A DNA stretch of 13,406 nt, taken from the NCBI GenBank assembly GCA_964628185.1, contig CAZVLQ010000036.1:1-13406 (forward strand), read 5' to 3'. A model generated the notes under the pieces. It was not told where the DNA came from. It ran no database searches and was given only the letters and a program-made list of their open reading frames with translations. This stretch comes from CAZVLQ01 sp964628185. GTDB taxonomy: Bacteria > Pseudomonadota > Zetaproteobacteria > Mariprofundales > Mariprofundaceae. The position numbers were made by a program, and so were the translations under genes. Below, one piece after another: positions 1 to 6,764 of this stretch (position 1 is the first letter of the stretch; every line of letters begins with the position of its first letter).

Positions 1-27
1 TTAACCCGGATATTGCATGAAGGCGGA
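1..27 (+). repeat. Interspersed repeat, copy A
   Basis: The first 27 bases contain CCCGGATATTGCATGAAGG and read TTAACCCG at the left edge. The reverse complement of 4208-4234 matches with one mismatch (G against C at base 9). A shorter copy lies at 4875-4893. Copies A and B are in opposite orientation and bracket the operon. The rest of 1-100 is non-coding, with a short TGATCCC tandem near 86-100 and no convincing terminator. The element family was not identified. Confidence 0.6.
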
Positions 28-100
28 AGGCGGAAAACAGGGGACGGACGACAGAAAACACAAATGAACCAGGCAATCTGACCCCTGATCCCTGATCCCT

Positions 101-1075
101 TCATCTACGGTTTCGCCTTGTCCTGTCCGGTTTCGGCCCGAACTGCGCTCGACCATGCGGAGCGGTGAAATCGATGTCCGGCCCTTTGGGCACGATGCGG
201 GTAGGATTGATGGATTCATGCGAGTAATAGTAATGCTGCCTGATGTGCGCCATATTCACCGTTTCGGCGATGCCGGGCTGCCGGTAGAGATCGCGCAGGT
301 AGCCCCACAGGTTCGGCATGTCCGTGATGCGGTTGCGATTGCACTTGAAATGGGAGTAGTACACGGCATCGAAGCGGATCAGGGTGGGAAACAGCCGCCA
401 GTCGGCCTCGGTGATGCGGTTGCCCGCCAGATAACGCCGGTGCGACAATCGCGCTTCCAGCTCATCGAGCGCTGAAAAGAGCGCATCAAAGGCCTCTTCA
501 TAGGCATCCTGGGTGATGGCGAAGCCGCATTTGTACACGCCGTTGTTCACATGCTCATAAACAAAGGCGTTGATGGCGTCGATCTCGCCGCGCAGCGCCT
601 CGGGATAATAATCATCGCCATTGCCGGTCAGCCCGTCGAAGGCGGAATTGAACATGCGGATGATTTCAGCCGATTCGTTGTTGACGATGGTTTCCCTCTG
701 TTTATCCCACAGCATCGGCACGGAAACACGGCCGGAGTAATGCGGATCGGCCTTTGTATAAAGCTGATGCAGGTAATGAAAGCCATAAAACGGTTCGGCT
801 TCCGGTTTGAATTCCCAGCCGTGCTCCAGCATGTGCGGATGCACGACCGTTACCCCGATCAGGTGCTCCAGCCCCTTGATTTTGCGGAAAATCAGCGTGC
901 GGTGCGCCCACGGACAGGCGAGGCAGACATAAAGATGATAACGGCCGGCTTCGGGCGGAAATTCATCCGGGCCGATGCTGTTGCGGAACCTGGATTCGGA
1001 GCGGTGAAATTTACCGTCCCCCGAGGCCCATTTGCCGTCATCGGCCTTCCATACGCCATCCACCAGCAGGCCCAT
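101..1075 (-). CDS. yqjG: Glutathionyl-hydroquinone reductase (Xi-class GST, YqjG-like)
   Basis: This 324-residue protein matches the cytosolic enzymes that reduce glutathionyl-hydroquinones, releasing hydroquinone with glutathione. The catalytic motif CPWAHR is at residues 54-59 with Cys54 as the predicted nucleophile, and a second Cys sits at 51. The thioredoxin-fold cis-proline is in VPMLWD (119-124), and the glutathione-binding Glu-Ser is in NNESAEI (132-138). The C-terminal stretch around 281-310 (HYYYSHESIN, PKGPD, PHGR) is typical of this class rather than of general GSTs. Length is usual for the family, with a slightly extended basic tail. The start codon follows an AAGG ribosome site located inside the end of the upstream reductase gene, one base after its stop, so translational coupling is likely. 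It is the last gene of the operon. Confidence 0.9.
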   Translation of the reverse strand: MGLLVDGVWKADDGKWASGDGKFHRSESRFRNSIGPDEFPPEAGRYHLYVCLACPWAHRTLIFRKIKGLEHLIGVTVVHPHMLEHGWEFKPEAEPFYGFHYLHQLYTKADPHYSGRVSVPMLWDKQRETIVNNESAEIIRMFNSAFDGLTGNGDDYYPEALRGEIDAINAFVYEHVNNGVYKCGFAITQDAYEEAFDALFSALDELEARLSHRRYLAGNRITEADWRLFPTLIRFDAVYYSHFKCNRNRITDMPNLWGYLRDLYRQPGIAETVNMAHIRQHYYYSHESINPTRIVPKGPDIDFTAPHGRAQFGPKPDRTRRNRR

Positions 1076-1076
1076 G

Positions 1077-2141
1077 TCAGCCTTCGTTCAGCATCGGGTA
1101 ATCGGTGTAGCCGTGTGCATCGCCGCCGTAGAAGGTGGATTCGTCGGGTTCGTTCAACGGCGCCCCGCGGCGGAAACGTACGGGCAGGTCGGGATTGGCG
1201 AGAAACAGCCGCCCGAAAGACACCAGGTCCGCCCGCCCGTCCCGGATCGCCTCGTTGCCCCGCTCCCGCGTATAGCCTCCGTTGGCCATGTAGGGGCCGT
1301 GAAAGCGCCGGCGCAGGGCGGCAAAATCGAAGCTGTCCACGGATTCAACCACCTCGATCACGTGCAGATAGGCCAGACCGAAGCGGTCCAGCCGTTCGGT
1401 GAAATGGTTGAACGAGGCCTGCGGATCGGAATCGGACATCGAATTAAAGGCGCCGGCGGGAGACAAACGCACGCCGACCCGGTCGGCGCCCATGATACCG
1501 GTCACCGCCTCCGTCACCTCGATCAGAAGGCGCGCCCGGTTTTCAAGCGAACCGCCGTACCGGTCCCGGCGCCTGTTCGTGCCGTCGCGCAGAAACTGGT
1601 CAATGAGATAACCGTTGGCGGCGTGAATCTCCACACCGTCAAAGCCGGCCCGTACGGCATTTTCGGCGGCCCGGCCGTACTGCGCCACGATGCCGGGAAT
1701 TTCACCGGTCTCCAGCGCCCTGGGCGTGACGAAGGGCTGAGGGCCTTCATAAGTCATGGCCTCGCCATCCGGCCGGATCGCCGACGGCGCCACCGGCAGG
1801 CCGCCGTCCGGCTGCATGGACGGATGCGAAATACGCCCCACATGCCAGAGTTGCAGGAAGATGCGGCCGCCCCGGTCGTGCACGGCGCGGGTGACCCGCC
1901 GCCAGCCCTCCACCTGCGCTTCGGAATGGATGCCGGGCGTCGCCGGGTAGCCCACGCCCCGCGGCGACACCTGCGATGCCTCGGTAATGATCAGCCCGGC
2001 GCCGGCGCGCCGGGCGTAGTATTCGGCCATCAGCGCAACGGGGACCGTTTCCGGCGCCCGGTTGCGCGTCATCGGCGCCATCACCATGCGGTTGGGCAGG
2101 GCGAGCCTGCCGATCCGGATATCGGAAAACAGGTCGTTCAT
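1077..2141 (-). CDS. nemA: Old yellow enzyme family alkene reductase (NemA-like)
   Basis: This 354-residue FMN-dependent NAD(P)H oxidoreductase belongs to the OYE family, which reduces activated C=C bonds in enones, maleimides and nitro compounds. It is a complete TIM-barrel protein. The N-terminal LPNRMVMAPMTRNRA (15-29) is the FMN-contacting strand. The substrate-binding pair is His173 and Asn176 in HAANGYL, with Tyr178 as the likely proton donor. RDRYGGSLENR (192-202) is a family signature, and MANGGY (285-290) and FGRLFLANPDL (309-319) form the FMN phosphate end. The start overlaps the stop of the upstream methyltransferase gene by four bases (ATGA), a standard coupling arrangement. In E. 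coli, nemA is controlled by the TetR-family NemR; a TetR gene heads this operon, which supports a role in electrophile detoxification. The exact substrate cannot be told from sequence. Confidence 0.92.
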   Translation of the reverse strand: MNDLFSDIRIGRLALPNRMVMAPMTRNRAPETVPVALMAEYYARRAGAGLIITEASQVSPRGVGYPATPGIHSEAQVEGWRRVTRAVHDRGGRIFLQLWHVGRISHPSMQPDGGLPVAPSAIRPDGEAMTYEGPQPFVTPRALETGEIPGIVAQYGRAAENAVRAGFDGVEIHAANGYLIDQFLRDGTNRRRDRYGGSLENRARLLIEVTEAVTGIMGADRVGVRLSPAGAFNSMSDSDPQASFNHFTERLDRFGLAYLHVIEVVESVDSFDFAALRRRFHGPYMANGGYTRERGNEAIRDGRADLVSFGRLFLANPDLPVRFRRGAPLNEPDESTFYGGDAHGYTDYPMLNEG

Positions 2142-2767
2142 TTCTTCTCACCCGCTTTCAGGATACAGAACAGCGCCTTTGGATTCGAGTCCATGGTGCT
2201 TTCAAAAAATGAATCGCGACATTGAACCACGTCAAATGAGCCTGAGAATATCCTGACAATATCCGCCGCCTCGAAACGATTTGGCGGTCCCGCCTCACGT
2301 GTTTCCTGTTTGTGAAAGGTCTTGAGGAGCAGGTAGCCGTTTTCATCCAGCAAGCGGGCCACGGCATGCAGGTAATCCGGCCGTTGATCCGCATCAAGAA
2401 CATGAAAACAACCACGATCCACAATCAGTCCGTACGTGCCGTGCAATTGCGTGTTCAAAATATCGTCGCGGATGAATGTAACTTCCACGCCCTCCCTTCC
2501 TGCACGTTCGCTCGCCTTGCGCACGGCGGACGGGGAAATGTCCACGCCCGTGGTCTCAAACCCCAGCCTGCTTAATTCGATGGCCTGCGTGCCCGGGCCG
2601 CATCCCAGGTCAAGAGACTTCGTCGGTGTGACGGGCAGTATTTCGATGGCCCACGCGACATCCCTGTCCAGATGCGGGCAAAACCACGGCATGGTTTCGA
2701 CATCGTCGTCACGATACTGCTCCTCCCACGGGCGCCTGATGCGTTCTGTGTCCATGGTTGAGTCCAT
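2138..2767 (-). CDS. Class I SAM-dependent methyltransferase
   Basis: This 209-residue protein has a Rossmann methyltransferase fold. Motif I is LDLGCGPGT (52-60), the acidic residue that binds the SAM ribose is Asp76 in GVDIS, and motif II is in the stretch RDDIL. The N-terminus (WEEQYRDDDVETMPWFCP) resembles small-molecule methyltransferases of the thiopurine/TehB type. The acceptor is not predictable; thiol, oxyanion or metalloid methylation would suit the operon. The open frame extends 20 residues further upstream, but the ATG at 2767 is preferred because it overlaps the stop of the CDGSH gene by one base (TGATG). An alternative ATG lies at 2755. It overlaps the next gene by four bases. 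Confidence 0.85.
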   Translation of the reverse strand: MDSTMDTERIRRPWEEQYRDDDVETMPWFCPHLDRDVAWAIEILPVTPTKSLDLGCGPGTQAIELSRLGFETTGVDISPSAVRKASERAGREGVEVTFIRDDILNTQLHGTYGLIVDRGCFHVLDADQRPDYLHAVARLLDENGYLLLKTFHKQETREAGPPNRFEAADIVRIFSGSFDVVQCRDSFFESTMDSNPKALFCILKAGEKK

Positions 2768-3003
2768 CACAGGCTTTCGTGGGTGCCGTCGCAGAACGGC
2801 GGATTCCCGGTGTGCTTGCACTGGCACAGGGCCGCGGTCTGCTTTTCCGTAATTTCAAATTCGCGCGGCTCAAATTCCGTCCCCTCATGGCTGCCGTCGC
2901 AGAACGGCTGACAGGCGCTTCTGCCGCAGGCGCACCAGTAATAGGTGCCGGCTTCCAGTTCAAGTACGGCGGGTTCCTTTGCTGCAATGGTCGGTTCACT
3001 CAT
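2767..3003 (-). CDS. Double CDGSH iron-sulfur domain protein
   Basis: This 78-residue protein carries two CDGSH motifs, each expected to bind a [2Fe-2S] cluster through three Cys and one His. The first set is Cys24, Cys26, Cys35 and His39 (FCDGSH), and the second is Cys60, Cys62, Cys71 and His75 (FCDGTH). There is no membrane anchor or targeting sequence, so it is probably a soluble cytoplasmic protein, similar in architecture to human CISD3 (two CDGSH motifs in one chain). A strong ribosome site (AGGAGG) ends five bases before the ATG at 3003 and fixes the start. The open frame continues to 3288, but that part is the shadow of the yceI-type gene. CDGSH clusters are redox active and can be transferred, so electron transfer or cluster repair is plausible. 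This is inference. Confidence 0.9.
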   Translation of the reverse strand: MSEPTIAAKEPAVLELEAGTYYWCACGRSACQPFCDGSHEGTEFEPREFEITEKQTAALCQCKHTGNPPFCDGTHESL

Positions 3004-3019
3004 GGTTTCCTCCTGTTGT

Positions 3020-3607
3020 TTATCTTCCTGTTCTGACGCCTTCGATGGACAGGTAAAGCTCAACCTTTCTGGCCACCGGGCCCAGCATCTTGCCGCGGGA
3101 GAAATGATAATCGGGCAGATACAGCATGGCGTGGCCCTCAAAGCCGCGGCGATAGCCGCCCCACGGGTCCGGACCGCTGCCGATCCGGCGCAGTTTGATG
3201 ACGATGGCCCTGCGGTAACCGTGCAGATTGAGGATTCCCTCAAGAACGCCCCTGTCCCCGCCTTTTTCCTTATAGGCGGTGCTGACAAAGCTCGCCGTCG
3301 GAAAATGCTTCACGTCGAAGAACTCGTCGCTGCGCAGATGCTTGTCGCGTTCGGCGTGGTTGGTATCAATGCTGGCCAGATCAATCGTCACGCTGGCCCG
3401 GCTGCGTTCCGGATGCCGCTTGTCCAGGGTAAACGTGCCGCTGAATCGCTTGAAACTCCCCAGCAGCCAGCTATAGCCCAGATGACTGATTTTGAACTGG
3501 ATAAAGGCGTGCTGGCCTTTGGTGTCGATCAGGTAATCTTCCGCCCGGGCGGGCATCGCCGCGGCCAGGATCAGCAGCATGGCCGCAAGCTGAAATTTCA
3601 ACTTCAT
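3020..3607 (-). CDS. YceI-family periplasmic protein
   Basis: This 195-residue protein has a clear signal peptide (residues 1-22, MKLKF..., hydrophobic core LLILAAAMP, likely cleavage after PARA). The rest shows the YceI lipocalin-like pattern: YLIDTKGQHAFIQFKISHLGYS near the start, FSGTFTLD, ASVTIDLASIDTNHAERDKHLRSDEFFD and FPTASFVS. YceI-type proteins bind long isoprenoid or amphiphilic ligands in the periplasm. A strong GGGAGGG ribosome site precedes the ATG at 3607. The gene overlaps the end of the cytochrome b561 gene by four bases. YceI genes are often found beside cytochrome b561 genes, which suggests a shared role in quinone or electron transfer at the membrane. The open frame upstream of this ATG is a shadow. 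Confidence 0.92.
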   Translation of the reverse strand: MKLKFQLAAMLLILAAAMPARAEDYLIDTKGQHAFIQFKISHLGYSWLLGSFKRFSGTFTLDKRHPERSRASVTIDLASIDTNHAERDKHLRSDEFFDVKHFPTASFVSTAYKEKGGDRGVLEGILNLHGYRRAIVIKLRRIGSGPDPWGGYRRGFEGHAMLYLPDYHFSRGKMLGPVARKVELYLSIEGVRTGR

Positions 3608-4167
3608 CGTTTCCCTCCCGCAGCGGCCCGTGTCATGCCCAGCATGCGCAGCAGCGTTGCGTCCCTGTCCACGAAATGGTGTTTCAGGGCGGCGGCGGAA
3701 TGCAGCAGCGCAAGCCCCGTCATAGCCCATGCCGTCAGCCAGTGGGCAAGCCCGTCCGCGTCCTGTTGCCGGGGTGCGAGCGTGGTCAGGGCCGGAACCG
3801 TGAACCAGCCGAACACCTCCACGCCGATGCCTTTGGCCGTGGGAATCAGGTAGCCGGAAAGCATCACCAGCAGCATCAGCACATAATGCAGGCGATGCAC
3901 CGTCAGACCGGCGGTGCGTTCCCAAGCCCTGCCATAAATCACGGGTTTGGTGTTCATCCAGGTCCACAACATGCGAAACAGCAGCAGGCCGAGCAGGAGC
4001 ATGCCGATACTCTTGTGAATATACGGCGCCCTGTGGTACCACGAATGGTAGTAATCCAGGGTCTTCATCCACAGGCCAAGCGCGAACATCGCGAAGATGG
4101 CAAGCGCCATCAGCCAGTGCAGTGTGATGGAAACGGCGCCGTAGGCGGAGTCCGTATTTCTCAGCAT
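3604..4167 (-). CDS. Cytochrome b561 (CybB family)
   Basis: This integral membrane di-heme cytochrome of about 187 residues is expected to move electrons between the quinone pool and a periplasmic partner. Four hydrophobic segments are visible, near 14-34, 50-70, 92-110 and 140-165. Candidate heme ligands sit in the helices: His17 (TLHW), His51 (IHKSIG), His94 (RLHY) and His156 (LLHS), numbered from the ATG at 4167. An upstream in-frame GTG at 4173 would add two residues. No strong ribosome site is seen for either start, and ATG was chosen as the better codon. It lies about 50 bases after the TetR stop and overlaps the YceI gene. Confidence 0.9.
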   Translation of the reverse strand: MLRNTDSAYGAVSITLHWLMALAIFAMFALGLWMKTLDYYHSWYHRAPYIHKSIGMLLLGLLLFRMLWTWMNTKPVIYGRAWERTAGLTVHRLHYVLMLLVMLSGYLIPTAKGIGVEVFGWFTVPALTTLAPRQQDADGLAHWLTAWAMTGLALLHSAAALKHHFVDRDATLLRMLGMTRAAAGGKR

Positions 4168-4207
4168 CAGCACTTAGCCCGTATATGTAATATCCTGTCC
4201 ATCAGAT

Positions 4208-4234
4208 GTCCGCCTTCATGCAATATGCGGGTTA
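4208..4234 (-). repeat. Interspersed repeat, copy B (inverted)
   Basis: Read on the minus strand this is TTAACCCGCATATTGCATG followed by AAGGCGGA, matching copy A at 1-27 with a single mismatch. It overlaps the 3' end of the TetR gene: the last five residues (NPHIA) and the stop codon are encoded by the repeat. Together with copy A it forms an inverted pair around the six structural genes. Confidence 0.6.
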
Positions 4235-4833
4235 AGCCCCGCGTAAAGCAGGTCCAGATAATCCGAGAGGTCCGCGTGCAGGCGATCCGGAGGATTGCGC
4301 TTCAGGCTGACGGGATTGTTGTAGCGCAGCAGCGACTGATGCACGAGAAAGGCCATACGGTGCGCATCGCCCCGGCGAACCTCTCCGGCCGCCATTCCCC
4401 GTTGCAGCAGATCGGCCATGGCGGCGATCACCTCGTTTTCGGATGCATCCAGCATGGCGGCATGCTCCGATTCAATGACCCTGACCAGCTCGTAGAGGTG
4501 CCGGTGCCCGACGACATGGGCATGGGCAAGCCGCAGCCGTTCGCTCAGGAAGGCCCGGAGTTTTGCGACGGCGCCGGCCTCTTTCGCCGCCGCCGCGAGA
4601 CCGGCCCTCAGTTTCCGGCGGTGCAGGCGGGCCACGCAGGCCGCCGCAATGGCGGACTTGTTTTCAAAAAAACGATACAGGTTGCCCACGCACATGGAAC
4701 AGTCGGCGGCAATCTCCGCCATCGTCGTCTTGCCATAGCCGTAATCCGCGAAACGCTGTTCCGCAGCATCAAGAATGCGCCTTCCGGTCTCCGCCCGCAT
4801 GCCGGGCATGCTGGCACGATAAAAAATGAACAT
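4216..4833 (-). CDS. TetR-family transcriptional regulator
   Basis: This repressor of about 205 residues has an N-terminal helix-turn-helix (roughly 18-60: TGRRILDAAEQRFADYGYGK, TTMAEIAADCSMC, VGNLYRFFENK) and a helical ligand-binding remainder. It leads the redox operon and is its likely regulator. Cys45 and Cys48 fall in the DNA-binding helices where other TetR proteins usually have Gly/Lys-type residues, and Cys66 lies just after. This raises the possibility of thiol-based sensing, as in NemR, although the NemR sensor Cys is elsewhere. The start is uncertain: the ATG at 4833 is preferred over a TTG at 4836, but internal ATGs at 4809 and 4800 also leave the HTH whole. None has a good ribosome site. 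The C-terminal residues come from repeat copy B. Confidence 0.88.
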   Translation of the reverse strand: MFIFYRASMPGMRAETGRRILDAAEQRFADYGYGKTTMAEIAADCSMCVGNLYRFFENKSAIAAACVARLHRRKLRAGLAAAAKEAGAVAKLRAFLSERLRLAHAHVVGHRHLYELVRVIESEHAAMLDASENEVIAAMADLLQRGMAAGEVRRGDAHRMAFLVHQSLLRYNNPVSLKRNPPDRLHADLSDYLDLLYAGLNPHIA

Positions 4834-4851
4834 CAACCATTATTGTTCATT
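4825..4851. promoter_or_regulatory. Candidate TetR operator (inverted repeat)
   Basis: AATGAACA at 4825-4832 is matched by its exact reverse complement TGTTCATT at 4844-4851, with an 11-base spacer. It spans the preferred start codon of the TetR gene, where autorepression of the operon would be expected. TetR-type operators are commonly palindromes of this size. No convincing -35/-10 pair was identified for the operon. Confidence 0.45.
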
Positions 4852-4874
4852 ATTCATCCCGGCACCATCCGTCT

Positions 4875-4893
4875 TGCAGCCCGTATATTGCAT
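4875..4893 (+). repeat. Interspersed repeat, copy C
   Basis: CCCGTATATTGCATGAAGG matches copies A and B except at the fifth base, where the three copies carry G, C and T. It is in the same orientation as copy A and, with copy B, brackets the TetR gene as a second inverted pair. Similarity does not extend beyond the core on either side. Confidence 0.5.
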
Positions 4894-4971
4894 GAAGGAT
4901 TCGGAATTCAGGGTCGTGATGGCACAGCAGGGCGGTCGTTTGGACGCCCGGCTTGCAAATATACCGAATCC

Positions 4972-5009
4972 CCCGGACAAAAATGCGCCAGACAACGGCC
5001 TGACTCTGA
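4972..5009 (+). repeat. Module-border element, short copy
   Basis: The stretch CCGGACAAAAATGCGCCAGA at 4973-4992 closely matches 6243-6262. In this copy it runs almost directly into GCCTGACTCTG, which resembles the right end (GCCTGACCCTCGCG) of the longer copies at 6243-6406 and 9300-9462. It therefore looks like a version with the middle deleted. It sits just upstream of the AAA_14 promoter. Confidence 0.45.
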
Positions 5010-5014
5010 ATTTC

Positions 5015-5049
5015 ATTGAATATTCGGATTTACACTCTGGATATTCAAT
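5015..5049. promoter_or_regulatory. Palindromic operator around the -35 box of the AAA_14 gene
   Basis: A 35-base imperfect palindrome has arms ATTGAATATTCGGA (5015-5028) and TCTGGATATTCAAT (5036-5049). The outer nine bases pair perfectly and 12 of 14 positions pair overall. The seven-base centre, TTTACAC, contains the predicted -35 hexamer. A dimeric repressor bound here would block the promoter; the regulator is unknown. Confidence 0.5.
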
Positions 5050-5057
5050 ACTACAAT
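5029..5057 (+). promoter_or_regulatory. Sigma70-type promoter of the AAA_14 gene, predicted leaderless
   Basis: TTTACA (5029-5034) and TACAAT (5052-5057) are separated by 17 bases, each with five of six consensus bases. A start site 7 bases after the -10 box falls at about 5064, the A of the gene's ATG. No ribosome site precedes that ATG, so the mRNA may be leaderless. Confidence 0.55.
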
Positions 5058-5063
5058 GCCCGT

Positions 5064-6191
5064 ATGATTGATCGTGCCCGCTATCTTCAAAGCCTTGCCA
5101 TCGCGACAGGCCGCTCTCCCGTGACAGCTCTGTTGGGGCCTCGTCAATGCGGGAAAACAACGCTTGCACGCGCATTCGCCAAACGGCATTCCACCCATTA
5201 TTTCGATCTGGAATCACCTGCTGATCAACAACGTCTGCAAAACCCGGAACTCATGCTCGGTCAACTTCAGGGCATGATCATTCTTGATGAAATCCAGATT
5301 AAACCGGAGTTATTTAATGTATTGCGCGTATTGGTTGACCGGCCGGAAAACCATCTGAAATTCCTGATTCTGGGCAGCGCCTCCCCTCATATCATTAAAA
5401 ACGTCTCTGAAACACTGGCCGGCAGGGTCGAATTTATTGAGCTGTCCGGGTTTAATCTCGGAGAGACGAGAGAGATACAGAAACTGTGGCTCAGGGGCGG
5501 GTTTCCCCGTTCATTTCTGGCTCATTCCGAAGCCGACAGCTGCGCCTGGAGAGAAGGGTTTATACGAACATTCCTGGAACGTGATATTCCGATGTTGGGC
5601 ATCAGCATCGTACCAACAGCGATGCGACGTTTCTGGATCATGCTGGCCCACTTTCATGGTCAAACATGGAATGCTTCAGAACTTGGGCGTTCCATGGGCG
5701 TGAGTGATAAAACGGTACGTTCGTATCTGGATATACTTACAGCCACCTTCATGATCCGACAGCTTCAGCCATGGCATGAAAACTTGCACAAGCGACAGGT
5801 TAAAGCCCCGAAAATATATTTCAGGGATTCGGGGCTATTGCATAGTCTGCTAAACATCCCGGATTATCTGAGCCTCACGGGCAATCCCCGGCTGGGCGCA
5901 TCATGGGAAGGTTTTGCCATGGAGCAGGTTCTTCAGGCACTGCATCCATCAGAAGCATATTTCTGGTCCACCTACAGCGGTGCCGAAATTGATCTGCTAT
6001 TTTTCAGGGATGGCAAGCGCTACGGTGTGGAATTCAAATTCAATGAGGCCCCCAGGGTCACAAAATCCATGCATATTGCGATCAATGATTTATCACTGGA
6101 TTATTTATGGATCGTATATCCCGGGAACGAAGAATACCCGGTGACAGACAAAATCATGGTCCGCCCGTTAACATTTGTGAATCAGGTGTAG
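5064..6191 (+). CDS. AAA_14 / DUF4143 ATPase
   Basis: This 375-residue protein belongs to the ATPase family with an N-terminal AAA_14 domain and a C-terminal DUF4143 domain. Walker A is GPRQCGKTTL (25-34), Walker B is MIILDEIQ (71-78), and the following strand carries LILGSAS (101-107). The C-terminal part has a winged-helix-like region (MGVSDKTVRSYLDIL, 211-225) and a nuclease-like signature, GAEIDLLFF (307-314) followed by EFKF (323-326), matching the D...ExK core of the PD-(D/E)XK fold. Members are common in accessory DNA and their cellular role is poorly defined. The ATG at 5064 was chosen because the promoter predicts transcription starting there; an in-frame TTG at 5016 would place the start inside the operator. 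The gene stands alone between module-border elements. Confidence 0.85.
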   Translation: MIDRARYLQSLAIATGRSPVTALLGPRQCGKTTLARAFAKRHSTHYFDLESPADQQRLQNPELMLGQLQGMIILDEIQIKPELFNVLRVLVDRPENHLKFLILGSASPHIIKNVSETLAGRVEFIELSGFNLGETREIQKLWLRGGFPRSFLAHSEADSCAWREGFIRTFLERDIPMLGISIVPTAMRRFWIMLAHFHGQTWNASELGRSMGVSDKTVRSYLDILTATFMIRQLQPWHENLHKRQVKAPKIYFRDSGLLHSLLNIPDYLSLTGNPRLGASWEGFAMEQVLQALHPSEAYFWSTYSGAEIDLLFFRDGKRYGVEFKFNEAPRVTKSMHIAINDLSLDYLWIVYPGNEEYPVTDKIMVRPLTFVNQV

Positions 6192-6242
6192 CGCTGTCCG
6201 CGCCAATTCAAGACAGGCGCCGACACTGCAATGCCAAAATCC
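6192..6242 (+). other. Intergenic hairpin after the AAA_14 gene
   Basis: GCGCTGTC (6191-6198) can pair with GACAGGCGC (6212-6220) with one bulged base, starting at the last base of the AAA_14 stop codon. No T-run follows, so it is not a typical intrinsic terminator, although it could protect a 3' end. Nothing else is recognised here. Confidence 0.3.
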
Positions 6243-6406
6243 CCGGCCAAAAAATGCGCCAGACAAGACCTTACTACGTAATCTTTACAGGCTGCCCGGG
6301 CCTTAAAGCCTGGCGGCCTGATCCCGCAGGCCGGGAATCAGGAACCTGCAAGCCGTTAGCAGTCAGCGCTCAACGAAAGTCAGGATATAAAAGCCTGACC
6401 CTCGCG
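6243..6406 (+). repeat. Module-border element, full copy L (REP-like, with hairpin)
   Basis: This 164-base unit matches 9300-9462 (163 bases) in the same orientation. The left 28 bases agree at about 22 positions, the centre (about 6271-6304) has diverged, and the right 102 bases align closely; from 6334 to 6406 there are only about six differences by eye. It contains a perfect 7-bp hairpin, CGGCCTG (6314-6320) with CAGGCCG (6327-6333). The right end reads ATATAAAAGCCTGACCCTCG. No coding frame was found in it. The resemblance to sequences near RAYT genes suggests a REP-type element. Confidence 0.6.
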
Positions 6407-6417
6407 CTGGCCATGAA

Positions 6418-6750
6418 CTATTTATGAGAAATAAACCTGCTGATTTTATTCATCTGCCGCAGCAGACCCCGGCGGGTCAGGGCATAACCCCGAGCGGGTA
6501 TCCGGAACTGGATATCCTTCCAGTCGTGCGGTACTTCCGTAACAAGATAACAAACCCGGTTGACGGTATGAATGCCGGTTAAAATCCATTGATCGGCGGT
6601 GTCGCCGCCATCCACGACCGTCCAGGCATGCGTGGCTGGAAGTTGCTTAACCAGTTCCAGATCGGCCCCAAATGCGTCCAGCCCGATGCTACTCCGGATA
6701 TCGTGCTGTGATTGCGGATGCCGAAAGGGGCGAGAAAACCGCCAATCCAC
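6418..6750 (-). pseudogene. Truncated copy of the unknown protein encoded at 7172-7549
   Basis: This frame of about 110 residues is roughly three-quarters identical to the protein encoded at 7172-7549, from RPFRHPQSQHD to the C-terminus. It shares WTVVDGGDT.DQWILTGIH and LVTEVPHDWKDIQFRIPARG. The first 20 or so residues of the intact copy are missing: similarity stops near 6733, the only start available is a GTG at 6750 without a ribosome site, and the frame is closed by a stop at 6775-6777. The DNA beyond that point is the broken HigB-like toxin gene, so both genes appear cut at one junction. No function is known for the family. Confidence 0.6.
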
Positions 6751-6764
6751 CCTGCAATCTTTGA

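Noticed and set aside
1032..2225. A 397-residue plus-strand open frame
   Set aside because: It is antisense to the complete old yellow enzyme gene, in GC-rich DNA where long shadow frames are common, and it has no protein-like pattern.
3676..5019. A 447-residue plus-strand open frame
   Set aside because: It runs antisense to the cytochrome b561 and TetR genes, is rich in His, Gln, Arg and Gly without domains, and has no ribosome site.
6191..6220. Hairpin as an intrinsic terminator of the AAA_14 gene
   Set aside because: The stem is imperfect and no T-run follows.
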